A stretch of DNA of 64,000 nt from Sutcliffiella horikoshii (GTDB taxonomy: Bacteria > Bacillota > Bacilli > Bacillales > Bacillaceae_I). The stretch is taken from NCBI GenBank assembly GCA_001636495.1, contig KV440964.1:2744666-2808665 (forward strand), written 5' to 3'. The stretch's first letter is position 1, and each line of letters begins with the position of its first letter. The position numbers and the translations under genes are program-made. The notes below the pieces were generated by a model. It did not search any database. It saw nothing but the letters and a program-made list of their open reading frames with translations, and was not told the DNA's origin. This document shows, piece after piece, positions 52,451-60,336 of the stretch.

Positions 52451-53515
52451 ATGAGTGAACATGAAAAAATACGATTAACATCTCTATCGACAAAAGCTGG
52501 CTGAGGATGCAAGCTTGGTCCAAGTGACCTCGCGCAAGTTTTGCGTGACTTACCTTCGAATAAACCAGATCCAAATCTTCTAGTAGGCTACAGTACATCT
52601 GATGATGCTGGAGTGTATAAAGTTACCGATGAGATTGCTATGATCCAAACGCTTGATTACTTTACACCCGTTGTCGACGACCCTTATATGTTCGGTCAAA
52701 TAGCCGCCGCTAACGCTCTAAGCGATGTATATGCCATGGGAGGCACACCGAAAACAGCCTTGAACATCGTGGGATATCCTATAAAAAAATTGGGACCGAA
52801 AATTCTCCAAGAGATTCTCACGGGGGCATTGGATAAAGTGAAGGAAGCAAATGCTGTCATCGTCGGAGGACACTCCATCGATGATCAGGAACCGAAATTC
52901 GGTCTTTCTGTTACCGGCTTTGCCCATCCGGATAAGTTGTGGAAAAATATCGGTGCACGCCCGGGTGATGCATTGGTTCTAACCAAACCGATTGGAGTGG
53001 GTATCCTCACTACTGCTATAAAACGTGAAAAAGCTACGATGAAACAGATTTCCCTTGTGACAGAGTTGATGGCTGTTTTGAACAAGGATGCAGCAGAAAC
53101 TTTGCAACAGTTTAGTCCTAACGCTGTGACTGATGTTACCGGATTTGGACTTCTTGGCCACGCATGTGAAATGGCTCGTGGAAGTGACGTCAGCTTACAG
53201 ATAGATCTGCAGGCTGTCCCTGTTCTACCAGGCACCTATGAGCTGGCAGAAGAAGGCGTTATACCGGGCGGTTCCAAATCCAATCATCAATGGCTGCAGA
53301 ATGATGTTGTATACCATGATTCCGTTCCTCTTCATAAACAGATGGTTTTGTGTGATGCCATTACATCAGGCGGGTTGCTAATAAGCATGCGAAAATCCGA
53401 CGCGCAGCAATTTATTTCAAAGCTTAAAGAAAAGCATGTGCAAGCTACCATAATTGGGTCCGTTTCAGAAAAAAAAGAGAAGTGGATTTATGTAAATGAA
53501 AACGGAGCCAGCTGA
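52451..53515 (+). CDS. selD: Selenophosphate synthetase, itself a selenoprotein
   Basis: 354 residues when the TGA at 52502-52504 is read as Sec18. The N-terminus is then TKAG-U-GCKLGPSDLAQVL, the active-site loop of SelD with Sec in place of the catalytic Cys and the conserved Lys next to it. The rest is intact: TLDYFTPVVDDPYMFGQIAA, ANALSDVYAMGG, VGGHSIDDQEPKFG and TDVTGFGLLGHACEM. It makes selenophosphate from ATP and selenide. GGGGGTGAG lies before the ATG at 52451. A gene finder that treats TGA as stop would start at 52541 and lose the active site. Confidence 0.93.
52502..52531 (+). promoter_or_regulatory. Candidate bacterial SECIS hairpin of selD
   Basis: GAGG at 52503-52506 pairs with CCTC at 52528-52531. 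The upper stem CUUG (52514-52517) pairs with CAAG (52521-52524) around the loop GUC. The loop starts with G and lies within the usual distance of the UGA. Confidence 0.65.
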
Positions 53516-53541
53516 GGTAGTTCTCGCGGCTCCGTTTTTAT
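53501..53541 (+). terminator. Terminator of selD
   Basis: ACGGAGCC at 53502-53509 pairs with GGCTCCGT at 53528-53535, followed by TTTTTA. It overlaps the last codons of selD. Confidence 0.8.
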
Positions 53542-55425
53542 TTACCTCCAATAGCGCTTCGTGTCCATCCTTTGCGTGATACCTAATGAATCGAGCAACT
53601 CCATATACGGTATTAAATATTTACGGGACAGTCCAAGTTCGTCCTTTACCTGACCCAGCTCTAATTCTTGAGGATATTTCTTCTTTAACTTCCCTATAGA
53701 ATCCTTGACATTTTTTACACTGATCAGATGCTTCTCATCCAATTCATAAGCCTCTTTCTGATAGAGCAAATAGTAGCGCAAATCATGAAGCTCTTTTTCA
53801 GGAAGCCCGGCTGCCCGTCCATATTCCTCAAATGGCTTGGGAGTCAGACCATCACCATTTATTCCTGACACAACCTGCTCCATTCTTTTTTTCCAGGCTT
53901 GAGGAAAATGCGGTTGAAAATCCACACTAAAGAATAAGCTCTCTTTACGGTTGATTTTTCCTTGTTCTTCAAGGTTTTTGAGTACGTATTCCACAAGCAC
54001 GCTCGGAACAGAAGTTATCTGACTTGATAGCAGCTCCGCTTTCGATACACCAACTTTTAAAGGGTGAGTTTGATGAAAGGTCTTCATATAATTAGTTATT
54101 CTTTCTTCTAGGTCGAATACAATGTCCTTACCGGTATATAGCTTAGCCGTTATTCTGATTAATTCCCCATCGTCTATTAATAAATCCGTTTCATTATTGG
54201 TTAATCCTGTTTCTGCCTGTATATCCTTGATTTCTAGCAGGCAATGCTTGGACAATGCTTGTTTGACCCTTTCTTCCGGACTTCCTTCTTTTACTTTTTG
54301 AAGTCTATGTAGCGTTTCTTTCCCGAATTTATATTTGGATCCTTTCGCTTGGATGATCCATCCTCCTCCAACAGTTTCCACTGGGGTGGGCCTTCTGATA
54401 ATGAATTTGTCGCCTCTCTTCGCGGTAATCTCCTCTTCCAGCCGTATCTGGCAAAGCACGTCCTCCGAAGAATTGCCTTCAAATTCATTCCGGTCAAAGA
54501 AAACAATTCTCCCTAACACTTCCGCTGTACCTATATGTATTTTCAATAAGCTTCTTTGTTTAATTGGATGCTGAAGTTTTTTTACGAATTGTAAGGTTAC
54601 ATCAATCGTATCGGTTGTCTCATATGTATGTGAGTGGATTAGTACATCCCCACGCTTAATCTGTGCTGTTCTGATATTAGGGATATTCACTGCCACCCGT
54701 TGTCCAGCAATGGCCTTTTGCACTTTTGCATTATGGACCTGCAACTGTCTTGCTTTCACTAACAATCCTGAAGGTTTTATTTCCAGTTCTTCATCGTTTT
54801 GGACAACGCCTTCCAATATCGTCCCCCTTACAACCGTTCCTTGACCTTTCAAACTGAAAACTTGGTCAATCGGCAGGCGGAAATTACCGGATTCATGTTT
54901 TACTTGCAAATTCTTCAACTCATCCATCATGACTTGCTTTATCTCTTCTATTCCTTCTTTTTTTATACTGTCGATGAAAATAACTGGGGCATCATTAAAA
55001 ATGGTCCCCTCAAGCTCGTCCAATATTTCTTCTTCCACCAGCTCCAATAGTTCCTCATCCACCCTATCTTTTTTGGTAATGGCGATGATTCCCTTCTGGA
55101 TCTGTAGGAATTTCAATATTTCTAGGTGTTCTATTGTTTGGGGCATGACTCCCTCATCTGCTGCTACCACCAAAATCACTAGGTCGATCCCTGATACACC
55201 TGCGATCATTTGGCGAATAAAGCGCTCATGGCCCGGCACATCAATAACGGACAATAGCGAGCCGTCCTCAAGCTTTAAAGGCGCATAGCCCAGTTCAATG
55301 GATATCTGCCTCTCCTTCTCCTCCTTCAGCCGATCTGTGTCCACTCCGGTCAGCGCTTTTGTCAACGTGGTTTTCCCGTGATCAATATGACCAGCCATCC
55401 CGATTGTATAGTGCTTATTAGTCAA
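53542..55425 (-). CDS. selB: Selenocysteine-specific elongation factor
   Basis: About 627 residues. The GTPase domain opens YTIGMAGHIDHGKTTLTKAL, with DVPGHERF (G3) and ITKKDRVD (G4). Domains II-III follow, then four winged-helix modules that hold the SECIS hairpin (for example LGQVKDELGLSRKYLIPYME near the end). SelB brings Sec-tRNA to UGA codons. The start is uncertain: TTG at 55425 or GTG at 55434, both inside or next to GGTGAGGGG. Its start overlaps the last codons of a GerP-like gene. Confidence 0.94.
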   Translation of the reverse strand: MTNKHYTIGMAGHIDHGKTTLTKALTGVDTDRLKEEKERQISIELGYAPLKLEDGSLLSVIDVPGHERFIRQMIAGVSGIDLVILVVAADEGVMPQTIEHLEILKFLQIQKGIIAITKKDRVDEELLELVEEEILDELEGTIFNDAPVIFIDSIKKEGIEEIKQVMMDELKNLQVKHESGNFRLPIDQVFSLKGQGTVVRGTILEGVVQNDEELEIKPSGLLVKARQLQVHNAKVQKAIAGQRVAVNIPNIRTAQIKRGDVLIHSHTYETTDTIDVTLQFVKKLQHPIKQRSLLKIHIGTAEVLGRIVFFDRNEFEGNSSEDVLCQIRLEEEITAKRGDKFIIRRPTPVETVGGGWIIQAKGSKYKFGKETLHRLQKVKEGSPEERVKQALSKHCLLEIKDIQAETGLTNNETDLLIDDGELIRITAKLYTGKDIVFDLEERITNYMKTFHQTHPLKVGVSKAELLSSQITSVPSVLVEYVLKNLEEQGKINRKESLFFSVDFQPHFPQAWKKRMEQVVSGINGDGLTPKPFEEYGRAAGLPEKELHDLRYYLLYQKEAYELDEKHLISVKNVKDSIGKLKKKYPQELELGQVKDELGLSRKYLIPYMELLDSLGITQRMDTKRYWR

Positions 55426-55645
55426 ACCCCTCACCTAATTCGTCATTTATTTGAACATTCTTCTTCCCACATACATTAACCACACTAATTTTAGTAAAAG
55501 TCTTGATGCATTGTCCAAGGTTACCTGAACCGGAACCCGTTACACCAGTATCTTCTGCTATCGGACAAGCTTTAAAAATATTCCCGAAGTTTACAACCCC
55601 GCCATTAACATTCTTGATTACCACATTGTTAATAAAACAAGCCAT
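55418..55645 (-). CDS. GerPA/GerPF-family spore protein overlapping selB
   Basis: 75 residues. ACFINNVVIKNVNGGVVNFG and the glycine-serine stretch TGSGSGNLGQ match the GerPA/GerPF family, whose members help germinants cross the spore coat in Bacillus. Its stop (TAA at 55418) lies inside the first codons of selB, so both are probably on one mRNA and selB is translationally coupled. GGAG lies 7 nt before the ATG at 55645. The member carries more cysteines (four) than usual. Confidence 0.8.
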   Translation of the reverse strand: MACFINNVVIKNVNGGVVNFGNIFKACPIAEDTGVTGSGSGNLGQCIKTFTKISVVNVCGKKNVQINDELGEGFD

Positions 55646-55712
55646 TTCCGCCACTCCTTTTTTGATAGCGTATGATAGCCTGTTTGTGCTTGTATAGGTG
55701 GACGTCCTAAGC

Positions 55713-56207
55713 TTATTCTTTTTTATAATGCTGTTTGAGATATTGCTGCCAATCTTCTTCTGTCCAACCTTTTTGCTTATGTTCTTGCAAAAAACCTTTT
55801 TTCCACTGCCTTTTAACATTGGCGACTTCATTTGCCTGTATACTGCTCTGATTCAGAGCCTTTGCTCGAATATCATCCCAGTCAGGTTTACGATCGGCCG
55901 GGGGCTGGGAAAGGAAGGGGTCAAAAATCATCTTTAATGTTATTAGTAGTAAGATGAAGCAGAGCATAGATTTAACGAATGTATGTACCGGCAAAAATAA
56001 AATTATCAGCATACCAACGATCAGTGACGCCCACAGCTTGCCACTCAGCTTTTTCACTATTTTTCTTCTAATCTGGCTGCTGCTCTTTATCTGTGCTTGA
56101 TATTTTTCCTCCATTTCACAATCCACACAATACGATTCAATTTTCTGTGATGTCCTGTGATAGCGCTCCACTAACACTTTCTTATGTTTTGTACAATATA
56201 GATCCAA
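55713..56207 (-). CDS. Membrane protein with N-terminal Cys/His cluster
   Basis: 164 residues. The N-terminal C-x2-H...C-x2-C arrangement (LYCTKHKKVL and ESYCVDCEMEE) could bind zinc, like a B-box. Two hydrophobic segments follow (LWASLIVGMLIILFLPVHTF and SMLCFILLLITLKMIF), then a charged tail ending WQQYLKQHYKKE. TTG start with GGAGG 6 nt upstream. I recognise no family. It lies upstream of the GerP-like gene with a 67-bp gap and may belong to the same transcript. Confidence 0.65.
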   Translation of the reverse strand: MDLYCTKHKKVLVERYHRTSQKIESYCVDCEMEEKYQAQIKSSSQIRRKIVKKLSGKLWASLIVGMLIILFLPVHTFVKSMLCFILLLITLKMIFDPFLSQPPADRKPDWDDIRAKALNQSSIQANEVANVKRQWKKGFLQEHKQKGWTEEDWQQYLKQHYKKE

Positions 56208-56287
56208 ATTGGTCCTCCAGTATGACTGTCTTTACTATGATTATACCAAGCATGACGACAAACTTAAAATGTCAGGTGAAATTCATA

Positions 56288-56323
56288 ATAAAAGAAGCGT
56301 AACCATTGTAGGCACGCTTCTCC
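56288..56323 (-). terminator. Terminator of the 49-aa gene
   Basis: AGAAGCGT at 56293-56300 pairs with ACGCTTCT at 56314-56321; TTTTATT follows on the minus strand. Confidence 0.65.
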
Positions 56324-56375
56324 CTTCTTGCCACTACTTTATGTAGGATTGCAAGATCTTCGCATTTAAGAACTA

Positions 56376-56525
56376 TTAGAAATTTTGTTTTACTGGATTA
56401 ACCAGCGCAGGTAATGATTCTGTTGCATCTGAAACATTTACTTCGATCACTTTGAAATCTGTTGAGAATCTTTCCAGTTTATATTCTGCAAATTCGTTTC
56501 CGTCTTTTAAGGTTATTTCTTTCAT
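56376..56525 (-). CDS. Small hypothetical protein (49 aa)
   Basis: Starts MKEITLKDGNEFAEYKLERF and ends LVNPVKQNF. It is soluble and mildly acidic. AAGGAAG lies 7-8 nt before the ATG, and a terminator follows the stop, so it looks like a real single-gene unit. I recognise no family. Too short for most gene finders. Confidence 0.6.
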   Translation of the reverse strand: MKEITLKDGNEFAEYKLERFSTDFKVIEVNVSDATESLPALVNPVKQNF

Positions 56526-56604
56526 TAATCATACTTCCTTTCCATTTTTTTCTCACACAATGGTAAGTATATGCAGGTTGTGAAAAAATGTGACAATAAC
56601 AAAA

Positions 56605-56636
56605 AGACCCCAGGATTCTAGAACCCTGGAGTCTAC
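56605..56636 (-). terminator. Terminator of the repeat-rich secreted protein gene
   Basis: AGACCCCAGG pairs with CCCTGGAGTCT (one mismatch); on the minus strand TTTTTGTT follows. Confidence 0.75.
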
Positions 56637-56648
56637 TTCTTAATTATT

Positions 56649-57368
56649 CTACTTCATTATCTTCTTCCGTGTTTCTTCTTCAACGGTAATACGTACTGCA
56701 GATTGAAGCGCAGCATGTTCTTTCGCTTTTTCGTTAGCGTTTTTACTACCGTTAGCATTTTGTTTATTCTCAACAGAAGGACTCACATTTTCTGTTGTTT
56801 CTTCTGAAGTTTCCTCAGTCACTTCTTCTGCCGCTTCTTCCGTAGTTTCCTCCGTCACTTCTTCTGTTGCTTCTTCCGTAGTTGCCTCTTCCACTACTTC
56901 TTCGGCATTACCGTGTACAGCAGCATTAGGGGCAGCATTTAGTTTCGCTTGTTCATTGGCGTTTTCACTTGCCATGGAACGTCCCTTGTTTGTTTTTTGC
57001 TCCTCTTCCACTTTAACCGCTTCTTCCGTTACAGGTTCTTCCTGAACTTCATCGATAACCGGCTCTGCTTCTTTAGGCTCTTCTACTTTTTCTTCATTGG
57101 AATAATGTACAGCAGAGTTAGCAGACGCATTTGCTTTCGCCTGATCACTAGCATTTTCACTCGCTTTTAATTTTGCTTTGTTTTCAACAGAAGGATTCAC
57201 TTTCTCTGCTTTTTCAGATTTTGCTTGAACTTCAACCTTCTGTGCTGCATTTGACTTGTTCTCTTTCCCTGCAGCTTCACTCATTCCAACTCCGAATCCT
57301 AAAGAAAGTACACCTGCTAAAACCAAAGATTTCACGACTGTTTTACCGTTAATAAAGTTGATTTTCAT
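56649..57368 (-). CDS. Secreted acidic protein with three ENANEQAK-type repeats
   Basis: 239 residues with a signal peptide (KSLVLAGVLSLGFGVGMSEA, cleavage near residue 33). The mature chain has three copies of a motif of about 24 residues at about 70-93, 134-157 and 208-230, sharing the pattern S-x-NA-x-(E/D)-x-AK-x-x-A-x-x-(S/A)AV. Between them lie Glu/Thr-rich linkers, such as TEEVTEETTEEAAEEV. Two repeats are preceded by PSVENK. AAGGGAG lies 10 nt before the ATG. The function is unknown; a structural role at the cell surface is a guess. Confidence 0.7.
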   Translation of the reverse strand: MKINFINGKTVVKSLVLAGVLSLGFGVGMSEAAGKENKSNAAQKVEVQAKSEKAEKVNPSVENKAKLKASENASDQAKANASANSAVHYSNEEKVEEPKEAEPVIDEVQEEPVTEEAVKVEEEQKTNKGRSMASENANEQAKLNAAPNAAVHGNAEEVVEEATTEEATEEVTEETTEEAAEEVTEETSEETTENVSPSVENKQNANGSKNANEKAKEHAALQSAVRITVEEETRKKIMK

Positions 57369-57409
57369 ATTAAATTCGCTCCCTTTTCCGTATCATATAG
57401 TTTTATATA

Positions 57410-58267
57410 TTATAAGAAAAAAAGAGCATTTTCCGGTGGTGGTGCTGGTGGTGCGTTAACCCACTGGTCCCGATAAATATGTTGCCTCATCACATAAGGT
57501 TGCAGGAAATTCACTCGTATTTCCTCTAAGGAATCTGCCATAAGATCATATAAAGATTTTGATGATAATTTCTGATCAGAAGATTGTCCCTTCGCGTTAC
57601 TTCCTGAAGGTTTGGTCTGGGATATGTAAAATTCCGTAGCCTCTGTTTCAGGAAAATGCTCTGGGAGATTTTCCTCTATCGGTGAACTGCCATTGTCCAT
57701 TTCTGTAGCAGTATTAATTCCACTAGACTTTAACGACTCTTCTGAAATATCATCTGATTTATATGCCGAGTTGTTCTTTTGTTGCTCTTTTTGAACCTTT
57801 TTATCAAGCTCAAGACTTACCGTCTTTTCAACAACTTCAGACGGCTTCTTAGATTCTGACATTTTATGTATGGGCTGGTTTGAGTTTGCCTCTTTTCTTT
57901 TCTCTAACCGAGCTTCCTTTGCTTTCTCACTTGCCTGGGCAGGTAACTTTTTTGAGGATTCATTTCTTGGATCAGGCTGACTTTCTTTTTGTGGTACATT
58001 TATCTCCGGTTTATTGGCCTTATCGATTTTCTGAAATTCAGCCCTCTTGTGAGTTGCATTCGCATTCTCATAGCGAGTAGTCTCAGCTTTTCGACTAGCA
58101 GCATGGATATCTTTGTTCGGATCATTATTTGATACCACCACATTTTTTTCAGCAGATTTCCCATTACCCTCAGCTTGATTTGCCCCTTTTTCAGCAACTC
58201 CTATATTAGGAAAAAGAAGAAAACACAGAAAGAAAAGTGAAAGAATCATACTGTTACGCACATTCAT
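57410..58267 (-). CDS. Secreted charged protein of unknown function
   Basis: 285 residues with a signal peptide (SMILSLFFLCFLLFPNIGVA). The mature part is rich in Lys, Glu, Ser and Asn and probably disordered. It has one stretch (KAETTRYENANATHKRAEFQ) that recalls the repeats of the next gene. The C-terminal 60 residues look folded: LYDLMADSLEEIRVNFLQPY, then a proline-rich end. AAAGGAGGTG lies before the ATG at 58267; the frame to 58297 has no site. It lies 41 bp upstream of the repeat protein, same strand, so the two may be functionally linked. Confidence 0.68.
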   Translation of the reverse strand: MNVRNSMILSLFFLCFLLFPNIGVAEKGANQAEGNGKSAEKNVVVSNNDPNKDIHAASRKAETTRYENANATHKRAEFQKIDKANKPEINVPQKESQPDPRNESSKKLPAQASEKAKEARLEKRKEANSNQPIHKMSESKKPSEVVEKTVSLELDKKVQKEQQKNNSAYKSDDISEESLKSSGINTATEMDNGSSPIEENLPEHFPETEATEFYISQTKPSGSNAKGQSSDQKLSSKSLYDLMADSLEEIRVNFLQPYVMRQHIYRDQWVNAPPAPPPENALFFL

Positions 58268-58486
58268 CGCTTCACCTCCTTTCCAGTTGAAACGCATACC
58301 TACTACAATATTCCTCTAAATCCAGCTTTTTTTGTCGGTTATTGTCGTGAATAGCATAAAAAATATTGAATTTTCTAATAAAGAAATTCTTATAAAGTTT
58401 TTAGGTTGTCTCCATTCTTTCCTTTCATATGTTAGATTAAATAAAAATAATTTCCAAAAAATGATATAAGGGGGGTCAAACCGAAA

Positions 58487-58657
58487 ATGGAGACGTTCGG
58501 AAGAGGATGTTTATACATTATTGTTGGGATTGGGGTACTTCTATTGCTCGCCATTGTCACTCAAAGCCATATTAATATTCCAATCTTTATTGCAATACCA
58601 CTGGTCATACTGGCTTTTTTTATCGCAAAGAAGAAAACAGATGATAATAACAAGTAA
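58487..58657 (+). CDS. Small membrane protein (56 aa)
   Basis: Two hydrophobic helices, LYIIVGIGVLLLLAIVTQ and IPIFIAIPLVILAFFIA, followed by KKKTDDNNK. AAGGGGGG lies before the ATG and a strong terminator follows the stop. I recognise no family. It is a likely real small gene missed by length cut-offs. Confidence 0.65.
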   Translation: METFGRGCLYIIVGIGVLLLLAIVTQSHINIPIFIAIPLVILAFFIAKKKTDDNNK

Positions 58658-58689
58658 ACAAGCATGAATCTTCTTCATGCTTGTTTTTA
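58657..58689 (+). terminator. Terminator of the 56-aa gene
   Basis: ACAAGCATGAA pairs with TTCATGCTTGT over 11 bp, followed by TTTTAA. Confidence 0.85.
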
Positions 58690-58692
58690 ATA

Positions 58693-58875
58693 GCCTGTTT
58701 TCGTAAACTTTGTTGCTTTTTCGTATTTACAAATCACCCGTTATATTCCTTGCTATCGTGCTCTTTTCATGACTATACGGGATAGAATGCATGCCTAATT
58801 TAGAGTAGATAAGCGAAAAAAAGTCCAATTGCCGACTTTTTACTATGAATAGCAACAATCTTTGAGAAAAGAGCC
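58693..58875. mobile_element. 184-bp MITE-like element, copy 2 (inverted relative to copy 1)
   Basis: It begins GCCTGTTTTCGTAAACTTTG and ends CAACAATCTTTGAGAAAAGAG-CC. Read on the minus strand it aligns with 28350-28533 along its whole length, including AAAAAGTCGGCAATTGGACT. The ends are imperfect inverted repeats. It encodes nothing. It lies between the 56-aa gene and the 3' end of the next minus-strand gene, as copy 1 does behind the NUDIX gene. Confidence 0.8.
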
Positions 58876-58888
58876 TTTTAATATCATC

Positions 58889-59584
58889 CTATTTTACTTC
58901 TGTTACATACATGACATCCTCATTCCAAGAAACTTCCACATTTTCAGGAACCTTAATATAGATGATGGCATCTCTGGAGGAGCTGCTGGAACCTTGCATG
59001 GACCATTTTTCTCCACTGAATTGTGCGAAAGGGAATTCAGGGGTCAGATAAGCCATGTGTTTTTCAAAAAATGGAGCAACATCTATTTTCAAAGTATTGT
59101 CAGAAAACGAAGTGGACGGAAGTGGCAGGTCATCGGAAAAATCAACCTGATTGATTTCAAACAAGCCCTTATAGATGAATATCTCTATTTCATCCTTCAA
59201 TTCATCCGTTTTCTCCAACATTATCGTAAAATCAAAATGACCTTCGCCGATAAGGATTAGCTCCTTGTCATTTATAGAAATGGATTCCTTGCTTGCGAGA
59301 TAGTGTTCTTCAATATATTCTTTGTTCAAGAGACGGTCATACAAGATATATCCGCGTTCATCATACGGGTAGTCCTGCACCTCCAACAATTTGTTTGGTG
59401 AACTTAGAAAGTACATAATTGTAAAACATAGTAAAAGTATGATATACCCCCCTAATATCCAGAGGTTCTTTTTAATCGATGTTGAAAATTTCACCCCTTG
59501 TACTCCCTTAGTGAGAACGAATAGGAAGCCTATAAGAATGATGAAAAAGACTAACAAATTAATAATCCCTCCAAAGCTGCTCAT
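58889..59584 (-). CDS. Membrane-anchored protein, last gene of the YtrA-type ABC operon
   Basis: 231 residues. Two N-terminal membrane helices (LLVFFIILIGFLFVLTKGVQ and LWILGGYIILLLCFTIMYFL) are followed by an extracytoplasmic beta-rich domain ending EVSWNEDVMYVTEVK. No family recognised. It overlaps the end of the permease gene by ATGA, so it is translationally coupled and probably works with that ABC system. Confidence 0.7.
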   Translation of the reverse strand: MSSFGGIINLLVFFIILIGFLFVLTKGVQGVKFSTSIKKNLWILGGYIILLLCFTIMYFLSSPNKLLEVQDYPYDERGYILYDRLLNKEYIEEHYLASKESISINDKELILIGEGHFDFTIMLEKTDELKDEIEIFIYKGLFEINQVDFSDDLPLPSTSFSDNTLKIDVAPFFEKHMAYLTPEFPFAQFSGEKWSMQGSSSSSRDAIIYIKVPENVEVSWNEDVMYVTEVK

Positions 59585-60336
59585 TGACGAACCTCCATTC
59601 TATTGAAAATGGCAAGGGCACTACTGAAGAGTACCATTGTCGTCAAAATCACTTTAATTACAAACGTCAAGAATGAAGACTCAAGATAGAAGAATTCAAC
59701 GATGGTTAAAAGGCCACTAACCTCACTGATGAAGCCTCCGAAAAACAGATACCCAATTATTATTGCTGGAACCAGCACTTTAAAAAGGCTTGAAACCCTT
59801 ACCAAAGTGCCTACAAAATACCCTGCCGCTCCGCATATGAAAATGTAGAAAAAAGCAGTCAGGATGCCCATAAATAAGAAACTGCCCATATTTATGGAAA
59901 CGGGTGAATAGTAGAAGGAATCGAACTTTGGCAAGTAAAATACAATAACTTTTATCGTGTACGTGGATAAAAATGCAGTAACAGTCCCAAGCACACTTGC
60001 TACGACAACAAAGAGAATATTGGATAAATCACTGCTCAACCGATTGGATATAAACGAAAAATCCTCATCTCTGTATGATTTAGATGTAATGATGATCGAT
60101 ACAATAAACACCCACAACATCGTAAAAACGAAAACTAGATTAGCAGAATAATAATGAAGATTGTAGCTTACTTGATTGGACCCTCCGCCTGACATGCCTA
60201 CCCCATTCATGGAAAACAGGACAGCAATCATCTGTAAAATTATCAATGATATATATACTCCCGAATAAGCACTCAACTTATTTAGGAATTGCTTTTTGAC
60301 GACTTGTTCTAATGTGACCTTATTCAAAGACTGCAT
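59581..60336 (-). CDS. ABC-2-like permease of the YtrA-type operon
   Basis: 251 residues with six hydrophobic segments, such as YISLIILQMIAVLFSMNGVG and FLFMGILTAFFYIFICGAAG. It lacks close family motifs but fits an ABC-2 type permease. The ATG at 60336 (MQSLNKVTLEQ) overlaps the end of the ATPase gene and has AGGTGG in place. It forms the membrane part for the adjacent ATPase. The substrate is unknown; related operons in Firmicutes respond to cell-wall antibiotics. Confidence 0.75.
   Translation of the reverse strand: MQSLNKVTLEQVVKKQFLNKLSAYSGVYISLIILQMIAVLFSMNGVGMSGGGSNQVSYNLHYYSANLVFVFTMLWVFIVSIIITSKSYRDEDFSFISNRLSSDLSNILFVVVASVLGTVTAFLSTYTIKVIVFYLPKFDSFYYSPVSINMGSFLFMGILTAFFYIFICGAAGYFVGTLVRVSSLFKVLVPAIIIGYLFFGGFISEVSGLLTIVEFFYLESSFLTFVIKVILTTMVLFSSALAIFNRMEVRQ

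Noticed and set aside
52541-53515. selD as a truncated gene or pseudogene starting at 52541
   Set aside because: The frame continues upstream through a single TGA into the conserved SelD active-site loop with a ribosome site and ATG at 52451; Sec decoding genes are adjacent.
50000-56000. tRNA-Sec gene (selC) near the sel genes
   Set aside because: Looked for a 90-100 nt tRNA with a TCA anticodon and long extra arm; none was recognised. It may be elsewhere in the genome.
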